This document shows positions 1-8,206 of a stretch of DNA of 64,000 nucleotides, in pieces. The DNA comes from an uncultured Capnocytophaga sp. (GTDB taxonomy: Bacteria; Bacteroidota; Bacteroidia; Flavobacteriales; Flavobacteriaceae). The first letter of the stretch is position 1. Each line of letters opens with the position of its first letter. The notes below the pieces were generated by a model. The model was given only the letters and a program-made list of their open reading frames with translations. It made no database searches and was not told the origin of the DNA. The stretch lies in assembly GCF_937936315.1 (NCBI RefSeq), contig NZ_CALGWU010000040.1, positions 80,771-144,770 on the forward strand, in the 5' to 3' direction. Both the position numbers and the translations under genes were made by a program.

Positions 1-102
1 AAGCTGGTTGGATGAATTGCTTGAATTTCGGTGACCTTCGGGGTTACCACAAGCCGCTAATAACAAAGCTGATAACAGCATTAAAGATACATTTGTTTTC
101 AT
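1..102 (-). CDS. Partial lipoprotein, N-terminus only
   Basis: The 34 codons visible read from an ATG at 102 off the left edge of the window. They give a short basic start (MKTN), a hydrophobic stretch and a lipobox LLAAC with the lipidated Cys at residue 18, followed by a Ser/Asn-rich linker. This is a type II signal peptide, so the mature protein should be anchored to an envelope membrane. The body lies outside the window, so no function can be given. It is the same orientation as the ferredoxin upstream of it, with about 50 bases between. Confidence 0.6.
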   Translation of the reverse strand, partial: MKTNVSLMLLSALLLAACGNPEGHRNSSNSSNQL

Positions 103-154
103 AAGGGTAATACATTAAAAATCTTACCTTTATAAAGTCAAATGTTATGCCAAA

Positions 155-511
155 CTAAGCTTCTTCGTTGTGAATAAATCGCTTTTTAGCATAAAGTTCC
201 TCATCAGTTTCTTGATGAGCATCATCGGGCACACAACAATCTACAGGGCATACCGCAGCACATTGAGGTTCATCGTGAAAACCTATACACTCGGTGCATT
301 TATCGGCAATGATAAAATAAATATCATCGCTGATAGCTTGTTGAGGCTCATCGGCATCTACTTCCAATCCGCTGGGCAATACTACACGTCCTTTTAAGGC
401 AGTACCATCGCTATAGCGCCAATCATCGGCACCTTCGTAGATAGCGTTGTTAGGACATTCAGGTTCACAAGCCCCGCAGTTGATACAATCATCTGTTATT
501 ATTATAGCCAT
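155..511 (-). CDS. 2x[4Fe-4S] ferredoxin
   Basis: A 118-residue cytoplasmic electron carrier. The N-terminal cluster motif C9-x2-C12-x2-C15-x3-C19 (CINCGACEPEC) and a second motif CTEC-x8-C-x3-CPVDCC show two [4Fe-4S] sites; the 8-residue spacing in the second is that of the Alvin/Chromatium-type ferredoxins rather than clostridial ones. An insertion of about 50 residues separates the two motifs. A promoter-like TATCTTTG lies about 50 bases upstream at 564-571. Redox partners cannot be told from the neighbours. Confidence 0.92.
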   Translation of the reverse strand: MAIIITDDCINCGACEPECPNNAIYEGADDWRYSDGTALKGRVVLPSGLEVDADEPQQAISDDIYFIIADKCTECIGFHDEPQCAAVCPVDCCVPDDAHQETDEELYAKKRFIHNEEA

Positions 512-563
512 TTTTTAGTCGTTAGTGATTAGAGAGTTAGAGGTTGGGAGGTAGGAAAGGGCG

Positions 564-571
564 CAAAGATA
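564..571 (-). promoter_or_regulatory. -7 box of ferredoxin gene
   Basis: Read on the minus strand this is TATCTTTG, matching the Bacteroidota -7 consensus TAnnTTTG. No TTTG -33 box is found at the expected 19-21 bases upstream. Confidence 0.45.
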
Positions 572-590
572 ATACTTTTTTGTTAATTTG

Positions 591-1241
591 CTACTTTTTG
601 AATTTTGGTTGTACATCAAACCACAAGTCAACAAAGAGTTTCGTGCGTGCTAAACATTCGCGCAAACGAGTTTTAAATCCATTGTAGGCTGTAACATCTT
701 GGGCATTGAAACCTATGGCTTGTACGTTATGACGTTTAGCTAAAAAAAGGGCGCGCTCGTTGTGAAAACGTTGTGAGATAACAATAAATGTATCGTTGCC
801 AAATACTTCTTTGGCTCGCACTACCGAGTCTAAAGTTCTAAAGCCTGCATAGTCTAAGACAATACGTTCTTCGGGGATTCCTCTTGCCATTAAGGCTTGT
901 TTCATTTCTTCGGGTTCGTTGTAGTCATTTCTATGATTGTCGCCACTCACTAAAATATATTCAATTTTCCCTGCCTCATATAGTTGCACAGCAGCCTCTA
1001 TTCTATAAAGAAAATACTTATTGGGCGCCCCACTTCTTAAATAAGGATTCGTACCTAAAAGCAAACCTACTTTATGTGCAGGCACTTCAGCAACTTGAGT
1101 GTACAACAAGTTTTTAGTCTCTTTAGTTACCTGCACGTTACAAGCAATGATTACTAAGAGCAACCACAGTGATAGTAGGACTGTAACTTTCCAAAAGCGT
1201 TTGGTTTTTAAGGGTTTTAGAAAAGATTTTATTTTGTTCAT
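591..1241 (-). CDS. SanA/YdcF-like DUF218 membrane protein
   Basis: About 216 residues: a basic N-terminus, one transmembrane helix (about residues 18-35) and a DUF218 domain outside the membrane. Family hallmarks visible are LLGTNP, LVSGDN, DYAGFRTLDSVVRA and ISQRFHNERA. SanA of E. coli is linked to envelope permeability and vancomycin exclusion, but the biochemical activity of the family is not settled. I start at the ATG at 1241 (MNKIKSF), which puts basic residues right before the helix; an ATG at 1280 would add 13 residues without homologous look. Function here is inferred from family only. Confidence 0.8.
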   Translation of the reverse strand: MNKIKSFLKPLKTKRFWKVTVLLSLWLLLVIIACNVQVTKETKNLLYTQVAEVPAHKVGLLLGTNPYLRSGAPNKYFLYRIEAAVQLYEAGKIEYILVSGDNHRNDYNEPEEMKQALMARGIPEERIVLDYAGFRTLDSVVRAKEVFGNDTFIVISQRFHNERALFLAKRHNVQAIGFNAQDVTAYNGFKTRLRECLARTKLFVDLWFDVQPKFKK

Positions 1242-1350
1242 TTTGTTTAGGTAAAAAAAGAGTTGTAATAAAGCCCCCAACTCACTTACTCAGCAATTGC
1301 CGACAATTCTGAAGGGGGACAATCTGTAAAGGCGATTTTCATTGTAATTC

Positions 1351-1947
1351 TCAATTTACTTTATTAGTTGTTTTAGAGTATATTACTTCATTTTTCTCTT
1401 TGCCATAACTTTTAAATTCTGCCGAATAATAAAACGCTACTATTTTTGCTACTGATAGTTGATTATTTTTAGCGATGAGATAAATATCATAACGATGATA
1501 TCCTCCTGAAGTCCAAGTATAATTGCCAAAAGTAAGTTTTAAGAGTGTTTCACTTTTCTTTTTTTCATATATCAGTTTTTCAGGATACATAGTCTCTGTG
1601 CCAAACTCTATAAACGCAGTGTCAATAACAATAGATTGCTCATTCAATTGAATTTTTACATTTCTCAAGTTCTCTAAATTCTTTGCTAAAGCAGGTGTTA
1701 GTTTACATTTAGGCTCATCGAAGTATAATGGAGGAGTTTCTGAATAAACAGCTATTTTAAGTGTATCTTTCTGCAACTTTTTTTCTGTAATCAGAAATAC
1801 AGCATAATATTTCTTCTCATCTTCTGAATAGTGATATCCTTTTTCATTAGGAATAAAAACAGTGCAATAATCTAACTTGCTTTTTATAGTTTGAGCTTGA
1901 CTATAGAAAGTTATAGAGAAAAATATGATTAATAAGAATTGTTTCAT
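1351..1947 (-). CDS. Secreted protein of unknown function
   Basis: A 198-residue protein with a clear Sec signal peptide (MKQFLLIIFFSITFYSQAQ, cleavage after AQ) and an otherwise soluble, lysine-rich body with alternating beta-like segments. I recognise no domain or catalytic motif. It stands alone, with about 110 bases to the SanA-like gene and 260 bases of repeat-bearing spacer upstream. Likely periplasmic or surface-exposed. Confidence 0.7.
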   Translation of the reverse strand: MKQFLLIIFFSITFYSQAQTIKSKLDYCTVFIPNEKGYHYSEDEKKYYAVFLITEKKLQKDTLKIAVYSETPPLYFDEPKCKLTPALAKNLENLRNVKIQLNEQSIVIDTAFIEFGTETMYPEKLIYEKKKSETLLKLTFGNYTWTSGGYHRYDIYLIAKNNQLSVAKIVAFYYSAEFKSYGKEKNEVIYSKTTNKVN

Positions 1948-2209
1948 CGTATTGAAATTTTCATTTGAGGTGCAAGTCTTTCAGAGTGTGTCAAAAAAGT
2001 TCTATTAGTGTGGGCGTTTGCAAAACGCCCCTACACAACATACTCTAAAAGCAATTGATTATCAGTACAATTGAATTTACCAAAAGAGCAATCTACACAG
2101 GCGATTGAGAATTTTGGCAAAGTGTAGCCACGCAAAATGTAAACAACTTCACCAAAATTTGCAATACTATATCCTTTCACTAAATAAAAACTACTCGTGT
2201 GGCTCACAT
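1948..2209. other. Repeat-bearing intergenic spacer
   Basis: This 262-base gap holds one copy of a dispersed palindromic repeat (2008-2067) and a motif ACAGGCGATT also present near 60598. I see no coding region. Confidence 0.5.
2008..2067. repeat. Dispersed palindromic repeat, copy A
   Basis: Contains the perfect hairpin GGGCGTTT-GCA-AAACGCCC at 2012-2030, then CTACACAACATACTCTAAAA and AATTGATTATCAG. A second copy, differing at only a handful of positions, lies at 47539-47597. It has no T-run after the hairpin, so it does not look like a terminator. Confidence 0.75.
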
Positions 2210-3373
2210 TTATTTACCAGCAAAGGCTTTGACATCGTCTTCTGAGATTTCTTTACCCCCTAAGATGATAAGTCGCTCTACTACATTGCGCAATTCGCGA
2301 ATATTACCCGTCCAATCTTGTTTTTGGAGGAGTTCTACCGCTTTTTTGCTAAATTTCTTAGGACTAATACCTTGTTCTTCGGCTATTTTTACTGAAAAAT
2401 AATCGATGAGTAGAGGAATATCATCTCTTCTTTCATTGAGTGAAGGTACACGAATAAGAATTACTGCCAAACGATGGTACAAATCCTCGCGAAAACGACC
2501 TTCGGCTATTTCTTTTTTCAAATCTTTATTGGTTGCGGCTATCACACGTACATCTACATTGATATCTTTATCACTACCTACACGGGTAATCTTATTTTCT
2601 TGCAAAGCACGCAATACTTTGGCTTGTGCAGAGAGACTCATATCACCTATCTCATCTAAGAAAATCGTACCATTGTTAGCAGCCTCAAACTTACCTGCAC
2701 GATCTTTTACCGCTGAAGTAAACGCTCCTTTGATATGCCCAAAGAGTTCACTTTCTATCAGTTCTGAAGGGATAGCTGCACAGTTCACCTCTATCATAGG
2801 GGCTTCACTGCGCTCACTCTGGTAGTGAATAGCGTGAGCTACCAACTCTTTACCTGTACCATTAGATCCCGTGATGAGCACACGCGCTTCAGTAGGCGCT
2901 ACTTTTTCTATCATCTGACGGATTTGTTGCAAAGGTGCACTTTCTCCTATCATCTCATAGCTCTTGCTCACCTTCTTTTTGAGGTGTTTATTCTCTACTA
3001 CTAACTTCTTCTTATCGAGAGCATTGCGTACTGTATTGAGCAAACGGTTCAAATCGGGTGGTTTTGAGATATAGTCGTAAGCCCCAAGACGCATTGCATT
3101 TACGGCTGTTTCGAGGTCGCCGTGACCAGAAATCATTACAAAAGGGATTTCAGGTTTCACCTTTTTAATCTCGGTGAGTACCTCCATACCGTCCATTTTA
3201 GGCATTTTGATGTCGCAAAGCACCAAATCGTAGTCCTCTTTTTTGAGTTTTTCTACGCCTTCGATGCCATCAACCGCCTCCTCTACTTCGTACTCTTTGC
3301 TTTCTTCTACTAATATTTTGCTGAGTACACGGCGAATAGCCGATTCGTCTTCTATGATAAGTATTTTTGCCAT
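2210..3373 (-). CDS. Sigma54-type response regulator lacking Fis HTH
   Basis: A 387-residue NtrC-family regulator. The receiver domain (1-120) has the phospho-acceptor D54 in LVLCDIKMP; the AAA+ domain (about 142-375) has Walker A GSNGTGKE at 169-176 and Walker B TIFLDEIGD. The sigma54-contacting loop reads GAFTSA (216-221) instead of the usual GAFTGA, and the protein stops right after the AAA+ lid, so the usual C-terminal Fis-type DNA-binding helix-turn-helix is missing. It may act from solution on sigma54 holoenzyme, as known for FlgR of epsilon-proteobacteria. Start at 3373 (MAKILIIEDE) matches the receiver fold; the upstream ATG at 3412 adds unrelated residues. No sensor kinase is adjacent. 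Confidence 0.9.
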   Translation of the reverse strand: MAKILIIEDESAIRRVLSKILVEESKEYEVEEAVDGIEGVEKLKKEDYDLVLCDIKMPKMDGMEVLTEIKKVKPEIPFVMISGHGDLETAVNAMRLGAYDYISKPPDLNRLLNTVRNALDKKKLVVENKHLKKKVSKSYEMIGESAPLQQIRQMIEKVAPTEARVLITGSNGTGKELVAHAIHYQSERSEAPMIEVNCAAIPSELIESELFGHIKGAFTSAVKDRAGKFEAANNGTIFLDEIGDMSLSAQAKVLRALQENKITRVGSDKDINVDVRVIAATNKDLKKEIAEGRFREDLYHRLAVILIRVPSLNERRDDIPLLIDYFSVKIAEEQGISPKKFSKKAVELLQKQDWTGNIRELRNVVERLIILGGKEISEDDVKAFAGK

Positions 3374-3432
3374 AATTCTAATTTGCCAATTTAGTGCGAG
3401 CTGCACGGGCATTAATTTGCCTATTTATGTGG

Positions 3433-3440
3433 CAAAGATA
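3433..3440 (-). promoter_or_regulatory. -7 box of response regulator gene
   Basis: TATCTTTG on the minus strand, about 60 bases before the ATG. No -33 TTTG at the proper distance. Confidence 0.4.
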
Positions 3441-3451
3441 ATAAAAAAATA

Positions 3452-3482
3452 AAAAACTCTTGACATTTTGCCAAGAGTTTTT
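3452..3482 (-). terminator. Rho-independent terminator of the ferritin-to-thioredoxin operon
   Basis: Perfect inverted repeat AAAAACTCTTG / CAAGAGTTTTT with a 9-base loop and T-runs on both sides. It lies just after the thioredoxin-like gene, which closes the five-gene minus-strand operon. Confidence 0.85.
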
Positions 3483-3510
3483 CGCGTGTGTTTATGAAAA
3501 AGTGTATTTA

Positions 3511-4062
3511 TTAGTTTTTAAATGTAGGTTTGAACTTTGCTTGATATGCTTGGAACTCTTGTTGGCTAGTAATGCTTTTATGTTCGTCATTTTTGAACAT
3601 TTTCAAGTAGAGTTCTAATTGGGTAGGTGACATATAGCCAGTGATACCTGTAATCAAATCGTTTTTCTCGTCTAAGAACACCATTGTAGGGTATGCTTGC
3701 ACTTGCAAGTAATTAGTGAGCGGGTGGAGTGAGTTGCGCGATTGAGCTCTTGCAGGATCATAATCCTTATTCTCAAACTTTTGACCTTTGTAATTTACTA
3801 CTTCGTTACCTTCACCATTGAATTTCACAGCGTAGTAGTTATCATTTACATAGTTCACTAAGTCTTTGTTCTTAAAGGTGTTATTAGCTAACATTTTGCA
3901 AGGACCACACCAATTAGTGTATACATCTATAAATATTTTTTTAGGTTTTTTCTTTTGAGCAGCAATAGCTTGATCAAAAGTCATCCATTTAATTTCCTGA
4001 GCTTGAAGGGTAGCAGTTGTTGCTAAAACAAAAGCTACAATAGCGATGAGTTTTTTTGTCAT
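3511..4062 (-). CDS. Periplasmic thioredoxin-like protein
   Basis: A 183-residue thioredoxin-fold protein with a signal peptide ending at AQ (residue 22), so it acts in the periplasm. The redox motif is WCGPC (C52/C55) and the cis-proline loop is AYPTMVF. Such proteins reduce or exchange disulfides of envelope proteins; the substrate is unknown. It lies 30 bases after lpxK and is last in the operon before a strong terminator. Confidence 0.88.
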   Translation of the reverse strand: MTKKLIAIVAFVLATTATLQAQEIKWMTFDQAIAAQKKKPKKIFIDVYTNWCGPCKMLANNTFKNKDLVNYVNDNYYAVKFNGEGNEVVNYKGQKFENKDYDPARAQSRNSLHPLTNYLQVQAYPTMVFLDEKNDLITGITGYMSPTQLELYLKMFKNDEHKSITSQQEFQAYQAKFKPTFKN

Positions 4063-4092
4063 AGTTGATAAAAGTTTGAAATTATTTCGTGT

Positions 4093-5103
4093 TTACAGAT
4101 TTTCAAAAACCGTGCCAAATGTATGTTCATCGGAAGGGGTGAGGAACTGCATTGCAATGGGCAAATAGTATAAGTTTTGCAAATGAGGTTGCAGGCGCAC
4201 ATAGTCTTTTTCGGTAGTAAGAATACATTTGTCTTGCAATTGCTGTATTTCTTCTGAACTAAAATGGTGATGATCGGGGAAGTTTAAGTGCTGAAAATCT
4301 GCTCCTTGTTCTTTTAAATACACTAATAGAGGTTGCGGATTGGCAATACCTGTTACCAGCGTAAAAGGTTTTTTGATAAAGTTTGACAAAGAGATAGCTT
4401 CATCTTGTTTGAACACTTGTTCATCATAAGCTATAGTAGCAAAAACTATAGGGCAATGAGTCTTTTTTTGCAACTGTCTTTCAATAAAGGAACGTTCACT
4501 TTGAGACAAGGAAGTAGGACATTTGGTTACTACCACTATATCAGCTTGTTGCACTCGACTTACTACATCACGGAGTTGCCCCATTGGCAGTAGCCAATCG
4601 TTAGTGAATAACTGTTTATAAGCTGTAAGTACTATATTGATTTTTGCTTTTACGGGACGATGTTGGAAAGCATCGTCTAAAATGATTACTTCGGGAGGCT
4701 CTGGTAGTGCAAGCATCTGCTCTATTCCTTCCACCCTATTACCACATACAGCTAATATAATATTATCTTTAAATTTCTTCCAGAACTGAAAAGGTTCATC
4801 GCCTAAATCGTATACTGTACTATTTCCAGTAGCTAGTACAAAACCTTTAGATTTGCGTTTATACCCTCTGCTCAACACCCCTACTCTACACTTAGTAATC
4901 CACTGCCTGATAAGATATTCTACCATTGGACTCTTGCCTGTCCCTCCTACCGCTACATTGCCCACGCAAATAGTAGGCACCACAAAAGTATGTACTTTAA
5001 AAATACCAACGTTATAGCACCAGTGTCGCAATCGAACGATAAGACCATAGAGCAGCGCAAAGGGGAATAGCAAAGGACGAATGACGAATGACGAACGACG
5101 CAT
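4093..5103 (-). CDS. lpxK: Tetraacyldisaccharide 4'-kinase LpxK
   Basis: Phosphorylates the 4' position of the lipid A disaccharide precursor at the inner-membrane face, giving lipid IVA. Visible marks are the N-terminal hydrophobic helix, the P-loop GNVAVGGTGKSP, the catalytic-region motif LDDAFQHR and the C-terminal LTTEKDYVRL. About 336 residues, normal for the family. The start is uncertain (5103 or 5124): the first residues RRSSFVIRPL are encoded by a GACGAATGACGAA-type repeat, suggesting the N-terminus has been extended or rebuilt by repeat DNA. Follows the DUF2459 gene by about 30 bases. Confidence 0.93.
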   Translation of the reverse strand: MRRSSFVIRPLLFPFALLYGLIVRLRHWCYNVGIFKVHTFVVPTICVGNVAVGGTGKSPMVEYLIRQWITKCRVGVLSRGYKRKSKGFVLATGNSTVYDLGDEPFQFWKKFKDNIILAVCGNRVEGIEQMLALPEPPEVIILDDAFQHRPVKAKINIVLTAYKQLFTNDWLLPMGQLRDVVSRVQQADIVVVTKCPTSLSQSERSFIERQLQKKTHCPIVFATIAYDEQVFKQDEAISLSNFIKKPFTLVTGIANPQPLLVYLKEQGADFQHLNFPDHHHFSSEEIQQLQDKCILTTEKDYVRLQPHLQNLYYLPIAMQFLTPSDEHTFGTVFENL

Positions 5104-5131
5104 TATTAAGTTGTTAATTCTCAATTATTAA

Positions 5132-5809
5132 TTATTTATAGTGCCTAAATATTCCTGAATCGGTGGCAGTCCAGAGGGCGTATTTTTGTCCGGCAGCGCG
5201 AAGCCCATAGTCTGCCCAAGTGTTGCAGGTATAGAGAAAGTTGTAAGTACTTTTAGCTTCGTAGAAAGCATCGGTAGTGCCATAAACGGCATTGGTGGGT
5301 ATAGGTATATATTTACCTTGTGTATCTTTGTCGAACTGCTGATCAATATAGCTTACCAAACGCTTGTATTGTGCAGCTGTAAGACTTAGTTGTGCTACTT
5401 TTTCATATCCTTCACTACCGCCTAAATAGGTGGTGTGCATAGCCGAATCACTCATCCAAAAAGCAGCTTTTACTGCTGTAGAAAACTTTAAATCAGCCCA
5501 AGTAGGGGTATTGAGGTAAAAGCCTTTGTCGCCCCAACCAAAAGCCAACCAATCACCTCTCTTTTTTCCTTTGGTATCATCAGGAGAAACTTTGGTAGTC
5601 CAATCTATAAACTCATTTTGAGTAGGGAGGACTAAATCGGTATGCATTCCGTTAGAGAGAAGGTAGATGGTAATAGTTTTGGGCTCTGTAGTTTTTTCTG
5701 CAGAAATGGGAATTAATGGCAACAGCAAGCACAGTAGTACGTAAAGTACTACAAAACCTACTACAAAGAGTATGGTTTTTAGGAAATATTTTAAAAGTTT
5801 TTTAATCAT
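5132..5809 (-). CDS. DUF2459 / TIGR02117 family protein
   Basis: 225 residues with one N-terminal membrane anchor (about 9-32) and a DUF2459 domain facing the periplasm. Recognisable family elements are SNGMHTDLVLP, FGWGDKGFY and LYTCNTWAD. TIGR02117 proteins were first noted near urease genes but are widespread and of unknown function; there is no urease here. Its ATG overlaps the stop of the epimerase gene by 4 bases (ATGA), so it is translationally coupled within the operon. Confidence 0.85.
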   Translation of the reverse strand: MIKKLLKYFLKTILFVVGFVVLYVLLCLLLPLIPISAEKTTEPKTITIYLLSNGMHTDLVLPTQNEFIDWTTKVSPDDTKGKKRGDWLAFGWGDKGFYLNTPTWADLKFSTAVKAAFWMSDSAMHTTYLGGSEGYEKVAQLSLTAAQYKRLVSYIDQQFDKDTQGKYIPIPTNAVYGTTDAFYEAKSTYNFLYTCNTWADYGLRAAGQKYALWTATDSGIFRHYK

Positions 5810-6828
5810 AGAGAGCTTCCGAGAGTTGTAGTTTTTATTTTATGACAAATTTCTTGGATTACTTCATCAATGTCGCTGTATTGAAAATCAACAAACTTTT
5901 TAATTTTATCACCATTATAAGTGGTTACCAATCCGAGAGCATCGGCTGTTTGGAGAGTGAGGGTTCGCTTTTTGATACCCAAGAAACTTAAAAAGCCGTC
6001 TAAACGCGCCAAACGACGCAATACTTTATGTGAAATCTTTTTAGTAGGAGCTTTCACTCCTAATCCTTTGGCTATCTTTTCAAAAACTGATTGATAAGTA
6101 AGGTTAGCTGTATTTAGCACAAAACGTTCTCCCGTAACTTCGGAGAATTGTAAGGCAATCATTGCACGTACCACATCGTCTACTGCCACAAAACCTGTGC
6201 CCCCTGTGGGGTAATATTTTAGTCCGCTAGCTACTTTTTTAAACAATAAACCAGATCCTTGCTCGTAGAAATCAGCACCTAACACCACTGAAGGATTTAC
6301 AATAACTACTGGCAATCCTTCTTGAGAGCCACGCCATACTTCCATCTCACCGCCGTTCTTACTGATAGCATAATCGGTATTATTTTCCTCATTATTCCAA
6401 TCGTTTTCCTCGTCAATAGGTGTGTGAGGCAAGGCAGAAAGGGTAGCTACAGAACTTACATAACAGAGTTTTTTCACCTTAAAATCAATACACAAGTTTA
6501 CAATATTAGCCGTTCCCTCTACATTCACTTTGAGGAGTTGAGCAAAATCTTTAGGTTGGAAAGAGATAAAGCCTGCACAATGAAAAACAAAAGTAACATT
6601 CGCAAATGCTTGTTCAAGCGCTGGAATGTTACTTATATCGGTTTGTACCCACTCAATAGAGCGGAATTGTTCCGCTCCATTGGGGGATTGTTGTATAAAA
6701 AGTTGTTCGACTTTCTCTAACGAATGGGCACTGCGATAGATAGCCCTTACTTTATGCGCCTTGTTTTGAGTAAGGTAAAAAAGCAAGCGGCTGCCAATCA
6801 GCCCTGTTCCGCCAGTTACTAAAATCAT
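5806..6828 (-). CDS. NAD-dependent epimerase/dehydratase (extended SDR)
   Basis: 340-residue extended short-chain dehydrogenase. The N-terminal Rossmann motif is GGTGLIG at residues 6-12, and the catalytic pair is in YAISK (YxxxK); SSVATL supplies the active-site Ser region. Substrate is probably a nucleotide sugar, dihydroflavonol-like or lipid-linked compound, but cannot be fixed from sequence. Its start overlaps the ferritin stop (TAATG) and its stop overlaps the next start, so it sits in the middle of a coupled operon with lpxK. Confidence 0.88.
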   Translation of the reverse strand: MILVTGGTGLIGSRLLFYLTQNKAHKVRAIYRSAHSLEKVEQLFIQQSPNGAEQFRSIEWVQTDISNIPALEQAFANVTFVFHCAGFISFQPKDFAQLLKVNVEGTANIVNLCIDFKVKKLCYVSSVATLSALPHTPIDEENDWNNEENNTDYAISKNGGEMEVWRGSQEGLPVVIVNPSVVLGADFYEQGSGLLFKKVASGLKYYPTGGTGFVAVDDVVRAMIALQFSEVTGERFVLNTANLTYQSVFEKIAKGLGVKAPTKKISHKVLRRLARLDGFLSFLGIKKRTLTLQTADALGLVTTYNGDKIKKFVDFQYSDIDEVIQEICHKIKTTTLGSSL

Positions 6829-7358
6829 TATTTTTCGTCTAAAGGAATACGTTCGTCGATAAGTTTGAGAGCTATAGGCGAATCGTTCTCATTGTAGAAT
6901 TCGAAGAGGTCGAGGATAGAGTGTACCAAACGTTCTTCTTCTAACTGTTCTTGAACAAACCATTGCAAGAAGTTTTCGGAAGCGTAATCATCTACTTGGC
7001 GTGCTTTTTTGAAGATAGCGAAGATAGATTGAGTAACTTTGATTTCGTGTTCCAAAGTTTTTTCATAAACTTCTTTAAGTGAATCAAATTCTTGTTGTAC
7101 CTCACCTACTTTAGGAGCAAAAGCACGTGCGCCATTTTCGTTGAGGAAGCGGAAGATTTTCATCATATGATCTCTTTCTTCTACAGCGTGGTCATAAAAG
7201 AACTCGGCACTGCGAGAGTAGCCATTATATTCAGCCCAAGAAGCCATAGCTAAATAGAGAGAGCTTGCTTCAGCTTCTTTACTTACTTGGTCGTTCAATA
7301 GGTCAATGATTTCAGGGTGCAAACTAGTTTGCGATCTGGTGTACTTGTGTTTTGTCAT
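6828..7358 (-). CDS. Ferritin
   Basis: 176-residue non-haem ferritin forming a 24-subunit iron-storage cage in the cytoplasm. Ferroxidase ligands fit E-x-x-A-S-x-x-Y in helix A and AVEERDHMMK in helix B, with QEQLEEERLV in helix D. First gene of the operon leading to epimerase, DUF2459, lpxK and a thioredoxin-like protein, an odd grouping for iron storage. An imperfectly spaced promoter lies at 7394-7427. Confidence 0.95.
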   Translation of the reverse strand: MTKHKYTRSQTSLHPEIIDLLNDQVSKEAEASSLYLAMASWAEYNGYSRSAEFFYDHAVEERDHMMKIFRFLNENGARAFAPKVGEVQQEFDSLKEVYEKTLEHEIKVTQSIFAIFKKARQVDDYASENFLQWFVQEQLEEERLVHSILDLFEFYNENDSPIALKLIDERIPLDEK

Positions 7359-7393
7359 TTTAATAAATTGTTTTTAAGTTTTTTTAGTGGGTG

Positions 7394-7427
7394 CAAAGAT
7401 AGTAATTATTTGCTAAATACGGACAAA
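7394..7427 (-). promoter_or_regulatory. Ferritin operon promoter
   Basis: Minus strand reads TTTG (7427-7424), 22 bases, TATCTTTG (7401-7394). Spacing is slightly longer than the 19-21 typical of Bacteroidota. Confidence 0.5.
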
Positions 7428-7438
7428 AGAGTTGTAAT

Positions 7439-8206
7439 TTAGACGTGTTCTTCCAAATACGCCTTTCGCACTTTTTTGAAGAGTTCCGATGAATACACGA
7501 AATCAGTAACGGCTTCATTGTCTGTACGGAAAATAGTATCTTTAGAACCTTCCCACTCTTTGTATCCATTTTTCAAGAAAACAATCTTAGCCCCTATTTC
7601 CATTACGGAGTTCATATCGTGAGTATTGATTACAGTAGTGATATTGAACTCTTGGGTAATTTCCTGAATAAGGTTATCTATTACGATAGAAGTTTTTGGA
7701 TCGAGACCTGAGTTAGGTTCGTCGCAGAACAAGTAGTTAGGATTATTTACAATAGCGCGAGCAATAGCCACCCGTTTTTGCATACCTCCAGAAATTTCGG
7801 AAGGCAATTTGTTTTCGGCATTTACCAAATTCACCCTGCTGAGCACTATATCAGCGCGTTCACGGATTTCATCAGCTGATTTTTGGGAAAACATCTTCAA
7901 AGGGAACATCACATTTTCAAGCACCGTCATCGAGTCAAATAAGGCACTACCTTGAAATACCATTCCCATTTTTTGGCGGAGGGTTACTTGTTCTTTGCGT
8001 TTCATATCGGCGTACTTTACCCCATCGTAGATGATATCACCTGAATCGGGGGTGAAGAGTCCTAAGAGTGATTTGAGGAATACTGTTTTTCCTGAACCAC
8101 TTTGCCCAATAATAAGATTTGTTTTGCCTTTTTCAAATACGGTGGAAATGCCTTTCAGCACTTCAGTTCCATTGAAAGATTTATGTAAATTTTCTACTTG
8201 TATCAT
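7439..8206 (-). CDS. MlaF-like ABC transporter ATPase
   Basis: 255-residue ATPase of the Mla/Mce phospholipid transport type. Walker A GQSGSGKT (34-41), Q-loop MVFQGSALF, signature SGGMQKR and Walker B YLFCDEPNSGLDP, with SGGMQKR and the GLDP D-loop typical of MlaF. It should power lipid movement between inner and outer membrane through a MlaE permease and an MCE-domain protein, none of which is adjacent. Its start overlaps the fabD stop by 4 bases, so the two are co-translated. Confidence 0.85.
   Translation of the reverse strand: MIQVENLHKSFNGTEVLKGISTVFEKGKTNLIIGQSGSGKTVFLKSLLGLFTPDSGDIIYDGVKYADMKRKEQVTLRQKMGMVFQGSALFDSMTVLENVMFPLKMFSQKSADEIRERADIVLSRVNLVNAENKLPSEISGGMQKRVAIARAIVNNPNYLFCDEPNSGLDPKTSIVIDNLIQEITQEFNITTVINTHDMNSVMEIGAKIVFLKNGYKEWEGSKDTIFRTDNEAVTDFVYSSELFKKVRKAYLEEHV

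Noticed and set aside
2012..2030. Rho-independent terminator from the GGGCGTTT hairpin
   Set aside because: No T-run on either side, and the same element with its tail occurs at 47539, so it is a dispersed repeat.
2406..2825. Plus-strand open frame of 139 codons
   Set aside because: Lies entirely antisense to the AAA+ domain of the response regulator; composition follows the codon pattern of the real gene.
6322..6720. Plus-strand open frame of 132 codons
   Set aside because: Antisense shadow of the epimerase gene with no domain or signal.
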